A stretch of 64,000 bases of DNA from Ciona intestinalis (GCF_000224145.3 NW_004191377.1:18786-82785); one strand, 5' to 3'. Shown: positions 52,101 through 63,200, counted from the first letter of the stretch. Numbers and translations: made by a program. The notes: generated by a model not told the origin, from the sequence alone.

Positions 52101-54842
52101 TTGTGGGTAACTTTTTGTTTATTGTTTTTGTTTAATTTGTCAATGCTTTTTAAATGACGTTTTCTGTATCAAATAAGGTTTAATTTAATATACAGTAGGT
52201 TGGGGGAAGACAGGACACCTTTAACATATATTATCCAAACATCCTGATCGTGTTTTAAACAATTAACAACAGCCTATAGGAGTCGTGAGGATACAGTTTT
52301 ATAATTCTTTTAATGTTCTTTGTTTACTACCAAGTGGGACGAGAAATTAGAATAAAAAGGTGTCCTATCTTCTCAAACCTACTATATACTGTTTTTTTTA
52401 AACAAATAAATATAATACACTTTAATAAAGCAAGTATACCCGCCCTACCTTTAATATCCTTTCTCTCGGAGTTGATCCTCTCTTGCAGCAAAAGTAAAAT
52501 ATCTTTTCTCACATCGACAAGCAAACCATCCAACACTGATCTTATCTGAGCTTTTTGTTCCTCTTGTCTCCTGGTTGCGATCGCGAGCCGATCCTCCTCT
52601 ATTTGGCGCTCTCTAGCGGTGTTAAATATTTTCCATTATTTCAACAATACGAGTTTTAGGTCTCTGTTATCGCGTCACGCATACGTCATGGTTTGGTCTA
52701 CGTTACGCATACGTCATATAGCTTGGTTTACGTTACGCATACGTCATGGTTTCGTCTACGCCACATACACGTCATATTTGACCTCTGACCTGTTTTCACG
52801 AACTCTCCTTCTTTGTTCTTCTGCGACTTTCCTCATTGTTGCGTAACGATTTGGTGAATCAAGTTTCTCGCTTGATGACGTCATAGCAGCTACCGCTTGA
52901 GCAATCGACTCCCCTTTGCCTCGTCGCCCATTTGCCCCACCTAGTGACGACTGGCGACCATTTCTAAAAGTTGATATAAAAGTGCTGTAGTTGTATTTTT
53001 AGTTAAATTTTATTCTAGTAATACACCCCGGTACAACCCCTCTTTCTAAATTCTAAAGAATATAGGCTCGAGACTTGACCCTGCTACCTTTTTGTTCATA
53101 GCGGCTCCACCTTATGAGAACTGTCGTCAACCCGCCACGAGAGGATAAATAACTGTTACATTCCATTCATTAAATACGAATAACTACATAGTCGTAACCG
53201 ATTTGTATGAACCACAAAAAGTGCCTATGGTGTTCCGCTTGAGTCTATTTCTAAATCCCGTTTTTAACAACTAACGAAAGATTTTTTAAGTTGTGAAAAT
53301 ATGGTTAAATAATTTGTAAATATTTTGTTAATATCAAATAGTTTATCACCAAATCGAAGGATAAATAAGTAAAGTAGGCCGGGGTAAGATGGTACACGCT
53401 TTCAATCTCTTTTCCTATCCTAGTTGATAGTAAACAAATAATATTTACAGAAATGTATAACCGTATCCTCACTACTTTAAAAGATCGTTGTTAATTGTTA
53501 AAATTTGATTAGGAAATATGAGGTTTTTCCACTAACGGTATTTATTTTACTCAACACTACTAATAGTAGGTTGGGGGAAAGCGGGACACCTTTAGCACAA
53601 TATCCAAGTATCCTGATCTTGTTTTAAACACTTAACAACGGTCTATGGAAAGTCGCGAGGATACGGTTTTATGAATCTTTGATTTTTTGTTTACTACTAA
53701 ATGGGAACGAGAAAATAAAATGAAAATGTGTCCCACTTTCTTTCACCTTTACTATGCAATAATTATATAACCGTATACCCTCACGACTCTAAAAGATCGT
53801 TGCTAATTGCTAAGATAAGACAAACAAGTATGTGGTTTTTTGTCTCAACGACAATCATTTACAATATGTACTACTAGTACCAGTGTTAGACATTATAGCC
53901 GTAACGTGTTATATTGTTTGGGTCCCAGCACTAACCTGGTTGGGGTCCCTGAGTTAGACCGAACATTTGAGTCGTTCATTTCCGGTGTTTCAATCAATGG
54001 AAACTTCATTGAGGAACAAAATATGTTGATGTCCTTAGAAAATAGTTTTACATCTTAGCGCTTTTTATGGCACAATTTAAAAAACTTTTTTAATAATTTG
54101 TTGCGTAGTCCTAAGAAAACACACAAAAGAATATTAGTTATTCGGTTACCGGTGAGTGATCAGCGAGATTTTACACATTTATCTTGCCAAAGCTTCTTTT
54201 TTATGCCATGATTTGTTGCGCAATAGAAAATATAAAAGATTTGTCTATATATCTATATACCAAAAGTTGTGTTAATAAACGATATTGGTAAAATAAACAA
54301 CAAAACTTTAGTGTTTTTGCGTAGAATAGAAATGATGAATATTCGTCTAAATTTGTGGCCGTTTTTCAATAATTTTGTTTGGCATTTATAATATTGTATC
54401 ATTTTTGTATATATACGGATATAAAAATACACTTTTGTGTAATAATTCTGACAAAAAACATTTTTTTTCTATTTATTTTTTACAAAAATGTTAAATCACA
54501 ATATTTAGACACTTGTAAACACAAATTCAGTGTCTGTAATATTTATAGATCAATAGAACAAAAGTTTTTAAAAAATTGTTAATTTTAAGGGGAAATCGTG
54601 AAAAATATAAAATCTTAATAATTTTACTGTGTTTTTTTTAAATTGTTACTAAAAAGACGAATTTATTAAATAAAATAACCGTTTATTTTAATTTAAGTAA
54701 ATATGTTATATTATATAAAAATACGTACCTAATCTAAATTTTGAATAAAAATTGTTTTACAAGAACAAAAATAAATACGTTTGTCTAGAAAATTTTCTAA
54801 GTAGACTTACTCTGTGGTGAAATACCTTCGAAAGTTCAACAT
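49118..54842 (-). CDS. Unrecognised coiled-coil protein with C-terminal CAAX box (CVIL)
   Basis: Five exons chain in exact phase: 54842-54811, 52963-52790, 52612-52449, 51826-51669, 49546-49118 (TAA); 318 residues. The N-terminus is MLNFRRYFTT, followed by a Gly/Ser/Arg-rich stretch. From about residue 55 (YATMRKVAEEQRRRVRENRE) nearly the whole protein is charged heptad-like helix rich in E, K, Q, R and A with almost no proline. Stretches include RQIEEDRLAIATRRQEEQKA and QIRSVLDGLLVDVRKDILLL. The last six residues are KCCVIL. A terminal C-V-I-L is a CAAX box whose final Leu favours geranylgeranylation, with an extra cysteine before it. I infer a membrane-tethered rod or scaffold; I do not recognise the family. 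The 32-base first exon rests on an ATG, a GTAAGT donor, phase match and an upstream TATA-like box. The other exons are firmer. Confidence 0.75.
50085..50300 (-). mobile_element. SINE copy in an intron of the coiled-coil gene
   Basis: Reverse copy: CGTGGCCGGAAAACGACAGT, then CCTATTAGTGACCACTGGGT, then TATTGCCCAAGGACACATAC. Confidence 0.8.
50490..50692 (+). mobile_element. MITE copy in an intron of the coiled-coil gene
   Basis: Left end TATAGTAGAGTGGGGAAGAT, right end CCATCTCCCCCCAACCTACT, forward core. The remaining intron (50700-51580) is unique-looking with CRE-like octamers near 50936-50970 and 51410-51540. Confidence 0.88.
51890..52110 (-). mobile_element. SINE fragments in an intron
   Basis: A forward head fragment (ACGGGTTAGAGGCTTTTCGC) at about 51900 is followed by a reverse 3' half at about 52000-52100 (TTTATCCTTGAATGGCGGGA). 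Confidence 0.65.
52190..52387 (+). mobile_element. MITE copy in an intron
   Basis: Left end CAGTAGGTTGGGGGAAGACA, right end CTATCTTCTCAAACCTACTA, forward core GTTTTAAACAATTAACAACA. Confidence 0.85.
52670..52780 (+). repeat. ~31-bp tandem repeat with ACGTCAT in each unit
   Basis: Four units of the type TACG(T/C)YACGCATACGTCAT(GG)TTTGGTC fill most of the intron between two coiled-coil exons. The unit differs from the 2850-3080 array but carries the same ACGTCA core. Confidence 0.85.
53368..53758. mobile_element. Two adjacent MITE copies, opposite orientations
   Basis: The first (53368-53562) is reverse, with left end AGTAGGCCGGGGTAAGATGG and a strongly decayed right end. The second (53563-53758) is forward, with left end AATAGTAGGTTGGGGGAAAG and right end CCCACTTTCTTTCACCTTTA. 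A further half-copy (ACCGTATACCCTCACGACTC) follows at 53765-53835. Confidence 0.8.
53840..54780. other. AT-rich intron sequence
   Basis: Part of the first intron of the coiled-coil gene. A 72-codon forward frame at 53840-54058 lacks any supporting feature. From 54060 the DNA is more than 70% A+T with no repeat that I recognise. Confidence 0.4.
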
Positions 54843-54884
54843 TAATCTGTATATATCAACGCGAACGGAAAATTATCATCATTT

Positions 54885-54894
54885 TGATATAAAA
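54885..54894 (-). promoter_or_regulatory. TATA-like box of the coiled-coil gene
   Basis: The reverse strand reads TTTTATATCA about 45 bases upstream of the proposed ATG at 54842-54840. Placement fits a short 5' UTR. Inference only. Confidence 0.4.
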
Positions 54895-55384
54895 CAGCCA
54901 AAATAGAGCCTACTTTAAAACAGCTAGCTAGCTTGAATGTCTTGTACAGCAGGTAAAGGTGGCATGAAATTGACGTATGCATTATTTATGACGTAACTAT
55001 CACGCTGTTATTTGCTCATAATGGTACAGGTATATTAATATAATATTTAAATTTGTGAAATTTGGGATGTATTGGTATTAATTAGCACACACTAATTACG
55101 TTAATATCGTTAATTGATTCTGCATTTATAAATGTATTGTATGCAAATTTGCTCCTAAAAAGAATAAACAAAGTATATTTAAGCATGGGTGTCGATATTT
55201 ATTTGTTTATCCCTTTACACTAAAGTGAGCTTCGCTGTCTTGTAAAAAAAAACGTTTAAAAGAACAAACAAAGAAATGACTACTCTAAAAATGCGTCCAC
55301 GATTGTACATAACACTCATGTTGTAATGACCGTTGTTGCCACGCCATATGAGGATAAATAAGTTACATTCAGTCATTTCTTTGA

Positions 55385-55640
55385 TACATCCTATATTCTA
55401 TATGCGTAAGGTTCTTCAGCGAGGCATGCAACGCGACCTAGAATTTGGACCAAAGTTGGCCTAATACCCCAGAATGATGCATTTATACCTATATGCAGAT
55501 ATTGTATGACTGCTGCGTTTATTAAATGCACCAACTCTGGTCCAAACACCCGATCCCTGGCGTACTGAAACCGCATGTTCTATATATGGGTGAGGTCCTG
55601 ATACTATAAGCATCTTGGGTCTTGGGATTTAAACCGCGAA
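55385..55640. repeat. Two dispersed TATGGGTGAGGTC modules
   Basis: TTCTATATGCGTAAGGTTCT (about 55394) and TTCTATATATGGGTGAGGTC (about 55577), each followed by a GG(A)ATTT segment. They are further members of the family described at 5160. A SINE 3' end (CATATGAGGATAAATAAGTT) precedes them at 55310-55380. Confidence 0.6.
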
Positions 55641-55736
55641 TATAACCTTAATGATTAGATTATGTCTTGATTAAGCTATTAGGCTTATGTGTGTCAGCGT
55701 TTATTGTTTTAAATAAAGAATTACAAAGCGAAAATC

Positions 55737-55838
55737 TTGTGCTACAAAAACGTAACAGATAAAAAAGAGTCCAACAAATTGCATTATGGAATTGATTGGA
55801 CTTGGTTTTGTCTGTTACGTTTTCGTAGCACCAGATCC
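55737..55838. repeat. Foldback (hairpin) element
   Basis: The left arm GTGCTACAAAAACGTAACAG and the right arm CTGTTACGTTTTCGTAGCAC are near-perfect reverse complements about 60 bases apart. Inner segments (GAGTCCAACAAATTGCAT / ATTGATTGGACTTGG) also pair. A half-copy lies at 59025-59085. Confidence 0.8.
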
Positions 55839-56069
55839 TTACTGTATTTCTTTACACAAGAATTGTTCAACACTATGAGCACCAGATCAGGGTCAGATTC
55901 GCGAAGTTTATTACATTTATAAAGTTAGCGCGTTACTGCTGAACAATTTTGCGTAAAAAGTCATGTCTTGTTTACAATTTTGATTTTTTGAACTCCTGAG
56001 GTTTTTAAATAATGTTTGTTATTTATTTTCAAAGTTTTACATTGTATTTAACATGGCCTATTTGTATGG

Positions 56070-56392
56070 TGTTGTGGGGTAAAACGTTAATTCTTCAGTA
56101 AATAATATCCAAATATCCTGATCGGGTTTTAAAAATTAACAACTTTCTATGGGAGTCGTGAGAATACGTTTTCTTAATTCTTCGAATGTTCTTTGTTTGG
56201 TGGGTGGTGGAATGAACCACTTTTCATTCTATTTTCTCGTCCCATTTGGTGGTAAACAAAAAACATTTAAAGAATTATAAAACCGTACCCTCACGATTCC
56301 CATAGAAAGTTGTTAATTGTTCAAAACACGATCAGGATGTTTGGAAATTATGTGTTAAATGTGTCCTGTCTTACCCCACAGGATTATATAAT
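56070..56392. mobile_element. MITE half-copy plus full copy just upstream of the transporter
   Basis: A forward left half (TTGTGGGGTAAAACGTTAAT ... GAGTCGTGAGAATACG) at 56070-56190 runs into a reverse copy at about 56190-56392 that ends TGTCCTGTCTTACCCCACAG. The latter ends only about 45 bases before the transporter's start codon. Confidence 0.75.
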
Positions 56393-56436
56393 TAACAGTT
56401 GCTACTAAACGGTTAATTGTGTTTAAAAATCCTGAA

Positions 56437-59400
56437 ATGGTTTCAAAAAGCGAATATGGTTTTGTATTGAAGAAAGAAGTGGGGTTACTGCGTGGGGTGT
56501 CGCTTATAATAGGAATCTGTGTAGGGTTTGGAATTTACTTTTCTCCAAGCAAGACACTTGTAGCAACTAACGGTAGCATTGGCCTCGCGTTGCTGGTTTG
56601 GTTTACCACCGGTATCATGTGCACGATGTCTGCTTTGTGTTATTGCGAACTAGGTGGTCTTATAAAGGAGAGTGGGCTCGACTTCGCTTATTTCAATGCG
56701 GCTTACGGGCCAACTGTGGCATTTGGTTATCAATGGGTCGCCGCTACTGCCGCTAGGTGCGCTAGCAACGCTGCTAAGATTCTCGTGTTTGGGGAATATT
56801 TTGCTTCACTTCTGCGGAGTTTTGGTATCTGTTTGGAGAACCATAGCCCTGCCGTTAAAATTATACCAGTTCTCGTGTTTCTGTTGCTTGTAGCAATACA
56901 AATGCGTAGCGTGTGACAATCCCTGATTCTGGAAGTTGCAATGAGCGCTATGAAGTTTTCAATTCTTGCTATCTTAGCTATATTTGGCCTGAAACATCTC
57001 GCCCAAGGGGACTCCCCTTCAATGGAAAACTTCTCCAACGCGTTCAACACGGAGCAGATGCAAAACGTCAGTTTTCTTGGCATTTTTTCGGCAGTGTACT
57101 ATTGTACATACGCATACACTGGATGGCAGTCACTAAATGCTGTAGTAGAAGAGATAAAAGATCCGATAAAGACTTTAACTCGTTCCATATACATTGCAAT
57201 GCCGCTTATAACATGTGGATATTGTTTTGTAAATGTTGCTTACTTTTCAGGTGAAAAAATGTTGACATTTTTTATGTAAAATATTTTCGTTTTTTGTATA
57301 TACAATTGTTTGAAACAATTTGTTTTTCTTTATAAAGATTTTTTGACTATTCTATTTTTTATTTAAAAGTGTTTTGATTACATTAGGTTTCCTTTGTAAA
57401 AAAAATTGAGTAAACATATTTTCCTATTTTTTGACTTATTTTATTTTAAAAAGTTAACCAAATGTTTTTACCCCAGTACTCACGGTGGAAGAAATAACTT
57501 CTTCTCTTGCCGTCGCCGCAACTTTTGGCGAGAAAGTTTTCGGGTCGTGTGAATGGTTCATACCTTCTGTTGTGTGTATCTCTATATTGGGCTCGTTGAA
57601 TGGATCTTACTTTGCAAACGCTAGAGTTTTGTTTGCAGCTGCAAGAATGGGGCATTTACCGAAGGTTAGTGTCCGAGCATAATTGTTCTATATTACTATT
57701 ACGCCATCGGAGCCATGGGAGCTGGGATTTAGACCGTTACCTATATATAGTAGGCTGGGGGAAGATGGGACACCTTTAGCACATAATATCCAGCTATCCT
57801 GATCGTGTTTCAAACAACTAACAACGGTCTATGAGACTCATGGGGACATAGTTTCATATTTCTTTGAATGTTCTTTGTTTACTACTATATGGGTCGAGAA
57901 AATGGAGTTAAAATGCGTCCCATCTTCCCCCATCCTACTGTATATAAAGTCACTAAGGATATTTTTCGGAAAGAAATTGGAAACGTTTTAAATTTTTAAA
58001 GCAAAAGTACATTAGATTACAAACACATTTTAAATTCTTCCGCACTTTGGTAATCCATCCGTTAATATTTTCTAATCTTTTAATTCTTTTATTTTTGCTC
58101 CCAGGCATATTGCTACAAATAACTCTTTTAGCGGCTCAATTGGTATAAAAAAATGATTTCCTGATGAAGACGTTCCGGATGGCGGACGAAACTTCATAAA
58201 TACACTATATAGTAGGGTGGGAAACGATGGGAAACCTTTTCTTTGTATTTCCTCGCCCCATTTGGTAGTAATTAAAGATATTTCAAAGAGTTATAAAACG
58301 CTGCACGCACGACTCCTATAGACCTTTATTAATTGTTTAAAACACGATCAGGATGTTTGGATAATATGTGCTAAAGGTGTCCCATCTTTCCCCACAGTTC
58401 TATACCCATTTTTATACCAAATAAGTCACTAAATGATTATTTACCTTGTTTCTGTCTTTGCCTTTCGACAAGACCTAATCAGGGAATAAGTTTTTGTGAA
58501 CTAGGTGACCCGCTAAAAAGTACCTTGTTTTTCTTAGTTGTTCTCCATGATTCACATGAAGTACCGAACTCTGACCCCAGCAATCTTATACCAAGCAACT
58601 GTTACACTCATATTGGTAGCAGTAGGAAACCTTGAAGGCATAATGATGGCTTATGTATCATGGGGTTGGATGACTTATGGATTATCTGCTTGCTCGGTGT
58701 TGGTTCTTAGATGGAAACACTCGGAAGCTGATAGACCGTATAAGGTACGTTACATTTGTAACAATCCTAATAATTATTGTTGACCCGTGGGTGAATGCCC
58801 ACGCCTAATTGAGTACGGCGTGTATTGCCGCATTCTTGGCACGCGATCACGTGATATTAGCCACGTAACACCACGTATTGGCTGGTTGGGTGACCAGATT
58901 GAACGACTGGTATTCTATTGATTTCGTCTCACTGGCTGGACGCAATTGTTGCTATACTGTGTGTACCTGATTTTAGGCGAACCAAATAAATAAGTAACAC
59001 ATGTTAGGGGGAGTAAGGATCTGGTGCTACGAAAATGTAACTGACAAAAATCAAGTCAAACCAATTGCATAATAAAAACATACTTTGCCTTAATGGAATT
59101 GTCCCTTATTCAAATAGAATCAGATTTTATCCAAATTGCGGTCGGTTTTAATTTTAATCAGTTTTCACAGATTTGATTAAGTAGTTTCAATACTTTTGGT
59201 ATTTTATACAATATTATTGTGGGGTAAGATAGGACACCTCTAGCACATAATATTTAAATATCTTGGCCGTGTTTTAAACAATTAACAACGGTCTGTGGGA
59301 GTCGTGGGGATACGGTTTTATAATTCTTTAAATATTCTTTGTTTACTACAAAATTCAGCCAGAAAATTGAACAAAACCACCTTACCCCACTCTACTCTAT

Positions 59401-59705
59401 TTAATTTTGGCAGAAACAAATGAATTAAACCTATTTTTCCTTCACAGGTTCCAATCTTGGTCCCATGTGTGGTGTGTATCTTCTCAACTGCATGTGTTAT
59501 TCTGCCCATCGTTCTTAATCCGAATATTTATTTATTATTTGGCCTTTTATACCTAATTCTTGGATTGGGGTTATATTTCATTTTTGTGGTCAAGAAACGA
59601 AGACTACCTGGTTTTCATAGATTGAACAAATACTTTCAGCGGATTCTTCAAGTTTGCCCACCCTGTTTTGAAGCTGAAAAAATGACTAAAAATTCCAGGA
59701 ATTAA
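56437..59705 (+). CDS. SLC7 light-chain-type amino acid transporter with an in-frame TGA
   Basis: Four exons in phase: 56437-57250, 57477-57664, 58538-58744, 59448-59705 (TAA); 489 codons, matching the ~490-residue SLC7A5-A11/b(0,+)AT family. These 12-TM APC-fold exchangers usually pair with a heavy chain (rBAT/4F2hc) through a disulfide. Visible: TM1 GICVGFGIYFSPSK, TM3-region YQWVAATAARCASNAAK, Cys132 in FGICLENHSP at the position of the family's disulfide cysteine, the TM6-7 region YYCTYAYTGWQSLN and VVEEIKDPIKTL, TM8 GSLNGSYFANARVLFAAAR, and the late RTLTPAILYQ and ADRPYK motifs. Codon 160 (56914-56916) is TGA in otherwise continuous frame within exon 1, so the copy is a pseudogene, a null allele, or carries a base error. 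The start is the first ATG of the open frame. An upstream acceptor-like AG at 56397-56398 is possible. Confidence 0.88.
57745..57945 (+). mobile_element. MITE copy in a transporter intron
   Basis: Left end TAGTAGGCTGGGGGAAGATG, right end CCATCTTCCCCCATCCTACT, forward core GTTTCAAACAACTAACAACG. Confidence 0.9.
58161..58192 (+). ncRNA. Second hammerhead-ribozyme-like core
   Basis: CTGATGA (58161-58167), a hairpin (CGTTC ... GGACG), then GAAAC (58188-58192). It shares the wording GATGAAG...ATGGC.GACGAAAC with the core at 20393. It lies in a transporter intron just left of a MITE. Stems I and III are not convincing. Confidence 0.35.
58203..58410 (-). mobile_element. MITE copy in a transporter intron
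   Basis: Left end TAGTAGGGTGGGAAACGATG, right end CCATCTTTCCCCACAGTTCT, reverse core GTTTAAAACACGATCAGGAT. Confidence 0.88.
59020..59085 (+). repeat. Half-copy of the 55737 foldback element
   Basis: TGGTGCTACGAAAATGTAAC, then GACAAAAATCAAGTCAAACC and AATTGCATAA, matching the left arm and centre of the 55737 element; the right arm is missing. Confidence 0.65.
59213..59400 (+). mobile_element. MITE copy in the last transporter intron
   Basis: Left end TATTGTGGGGTAAGATAGGA, right end CCACCTTACCCCACTCTACT, forward core GTTTTAAACAATTAACAACG. It ends about 47 bases before the final exon. Confidence 0.88.
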
Positions 59706-59971
59706 TATTAATATTAGCCACGTGTGTATTTGCATGAACATTATGCACTTGTGTGTGTTTATGTATAATGTTTATGGAAGCGACGATGGCAACAGGCCTA
59801 TAAGACACCGTCGGCTAGCGTCTCGAAACTGGAGGTGGATGGTTTTGTACGAATTGTAGACAGTTTTGATGAGTTATTCGACGAATTATTGGATTAGATA
59901 GTGTTTTCTCGGATTTTTAGCAGTTAGTGCGGTAAAAATGTTTTATTTATTATTCAGTTTACGTATATTAT

Positions 59972-60172
59972 ATGTATAGTAGGCTAGGGGAAGATGGGAC
60001 ACTTTTAGCACCTCATATCCAAATATCCCGATCGTATTTTAACCAATTAACCACGGTCTGTGGGAGTTGTGAGGATATAGTTTTATAATTCATTAAATGT
60101 TCTTTATTTTCTCGTCTCATTTAGTAGTAGTTGAAAGGTGTCCCATCTTCCCCCACACTACTCTATAAAGTA
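59972..60172 (+). mobile_element. MITE copy downstream of the transporter
   Basis: Left end TAGTAGGCTAGGGGAAGATG, right end CCATCTTCCCCCACACTACT, forward core with small changes. Confidence 0.88.
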
Positions 60173-60227
60173 GACAGAAACAATTGCTAGCTAAGTTAAT
60201 TAGTAACTAATTTAGGTAACTAATGGT

Positions 60228-60277
60228 NNNNNNNNNNNNNNNNNNNNNNNNNNNNNNNNNNNNNNNNNNNNNNNNNN
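60228..60277. other. Assembly gap (50 N)
   Basis: Run of 50 Ns exactly at the left edge of the satellite array, as expected where tandem repeats break an assembly; the true length is unknown. Confidence 0.99.
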
Positions 60278-63200
60278 TGTTTGTACCAAAACAACTGGAA
60301 AAAATATCCGATTTTTAAAAAAGTCAAAAAAGTGAGATTCTACCCCAACGCATGATACCGGTATCATGTGTTTGTAATAAAACTCGGAAAAAATCCGATT
60401 TTTTAAAAATGTCAAAAAAGTGGGATTCTACCCCAACGCATGATACCGGTATCATGTGTTTGTATCAAAACCCGAAAAAATCAGATTTTTTTAAAAAAGT
60501 CAAAAAAGTGAGATTCTACCACAACGCATGATATCGGTATCATGTGTTTGTACCAAAACAACTCGAAAAAATATCCGATTTTTTAAAAAAGTCAAAAAAG
60601 TGGGATTCTACCCCAACGCATGATACCGGTATCATGTGTTTGTATCAAAACTCGAAAAATCTGATTTTTTAAAAAAGTCAAAAAAGTGGGATTCTACCCC
60701 AACGCATGATACCGGTATCATGTGTTTGTATCAAAACTCGAAAAAATCAGATTTTTTAAAAAAGTCAAAAAAGTGAGATTCTACCACAACGCATGATATC
60801 GGTATCATGTGTTTGTACCAAAACAACTCGAAAAAATACGATTTTTTAAAAAAGTCAAAAAAGTGGGATTCTACCCCAACGCATGATACCGGTATCATGT
60901 GTTTGTATCAAAACTCGAAAAATCCGATTTTTTAAAAAAGTCAAAAAAGTGGGATTCTACCCCAACGCATGATACCGGTATCATGTGTTTGTACCAAAAC
61001 CCGAAAAAATCCGATTTTTTAAAAAAGTCAAAAAAGTGAGATTCTACCAAAACGCATGATACCGGTATCATGTGTTTGTACCAAAACCCGAAAAAATCCG
61101 ATTTTTTATAAAAAAATCAAAAAAGTGGGATTCTACCCCAACGCATGATACCGGTATCATGTGTTTGTATCAAAACTCGAAAAATCCGATTTTTTAAAAA
61201 AGTCAAAAAAGTGGGATTCTACCCCAACGCATGATACCGGTATCATGTGTTTGTATTAAAACTCGAAAAAATCCGATTTTTTAAAAATGTTAAAAAAGGA
61301 TGTGGGATGATCTGATTTACCCCAACGCATGATACCGGTATCATGTGTTTGTACCAAAACTCGAAAAAATCCGATTTTTTAAAAAAAGTCAAAAAAGTGG
61401 GATTCTACCCCAACGCATGATACCGGTATCATGTGTTTGTATCAAAACTCGAAAAAATCCGATTTTTAAAAAAGGTCAAAAAAGTGGGATTCTACCCCAA
61501 CGCATGATACCGGTATCATGTGTTTGTATCAAAACTCGAAAAAATCCGATTTTTTGAAAAAGTAAAAAAAGTGGGATTCTACCCCAACGCATGATACCGG
61601 TATCATGTGTTTGTATTAAAACTCGAAAAAATCCGATTTTTTAAAAATGTCAAAAAAAGTGGGATTCTACCCCAACGCATGATACCGGTATCATGTGTTT
61701 GTACCAAAACTCGAAAAAATCCGATTATTTAAAAAATGTCAAAAAGGTGAGATTCTACCCCAACGCATGATACCGGTATCATGTGTTTGTACCAAAACTC
61801 GAAAAAATCCGATTTTTTGAAAATGTCAAAAAAGTGAGATTCTACCGCAACGCATGATACCGGTATCATGTGTTTGTATCAAAACTCGAAAAAATCCGAT
61901 TTTTTAAAAATGTAAAAAAAGTGGGATTCTACCCCAACGCATGATACCGGTATCATGTGTTTGTATCAAAACTCGAAAAAATCCGATTTTTTAAAAAAGT
62001 CAAAAAAGTGGGATTCTACCCCAACGCATGATACCGGTATCATGTGTTTGTAACAAAACTCGAAAAAATCCGATTTTTAAAAAAAGTCAAAAAAGTGGGA
62101 TTCTACCCCAACGCATGATACCGGTATCATGTGTTTGTATCAAAACTCGAAAAAATCCAATTTTTAAAAAATGTCAAAAAAGTGAGATTCTACCCCAACG
62201 CATGATACCGGTATCATGTGTTTGTATCAAAACTCGAAAAAATCCGATTTTTTAAAAAAGTCAAAAAAGTGAGATTCTACCCCAACGCATGATACCGGTA
62301 TCATGTGTTTGTATCAAAACTCGAAAAAATCCGATTTTTTAAAAATGTAAAAAAAGTGGGATTCTACCCCAACGCATGATACCGGTATCATGTGTTTGTA
62401 TTAAAACTCGAAAAAATCCGATTTTTAGAAAAAGTCAAAAAAGTGGGATTTTACCCCAACGCATGATACCGGTATCATGTGTTTGTACCAAAACTCGAAA
62501 AAATCCGATTTTTAAAAAATGTCAAAAAAGTGAGATTCTACCCAACGCATGATACCGGTATCATGTGTTTGTTTCAAAACTCGAAAAAATCCGATTTTTA
62601 TAAAAAAGTCAAAAAAGTGAGATTCTACCCCAACGCATGATACTGGTATTATGTGTTTGTATCAAAACTCGAAAAATCCGATTTTTTGAAAAAGTCAAAA
62701 AAGTGGGATTCTACCCCAACGCATGATACCGGTATCATGTGTTTGTATCAAAACTCGAAAAAATCCTATTTTTGAAAAAGTCAAAAAAGTGGGATTCTAC
62801 CCCAACGCATGATACCGGTATCATGTGTTTGTATTAAAACTCGAAAAAATCCGATTTTTTAAAAAAGTCAAAAAAGTGGGATTCTACCCCAACGCATGAT
62901 ACCGGTATCATGTGTTTGTACCAAAACTCGAAAAAATCCGATTTTTAAAAAATGTCAAAAAAGTGGGATTCTACCCCAACGCATGATACGGTATCAGTTT
63001 GTATCAAAACTCGAAAAAATCCGATTTTTAAAAAAGTCAAAAAAGTGAGATTCTACCCCAACGCATGATACCGGTATCATGTGTTTGTACCAAAACTCGA
63101 AAAATCCGATTTTTTAAAAAAGTCAAAAAAGTGGGATTCTACCCCAACGCATGATACCGGTATCATGTGTTTGTATCAAAACGTAAAAAATCCGATTTTT

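Noticed and set aside
56914..56916. TGA as a selenocysteine codon
   Set aside because: SLC7 transporters have no known selenoprotein members and relatives do not have cysteine at this place as far as I recall. A CpG decay or base error is simpler. A SECIS search would decide.
56897..56935. Mini-intron that removes the TGA
   Set aside because: The only GT-AG pair around the stop is about 25 bases long and would shift the frame.
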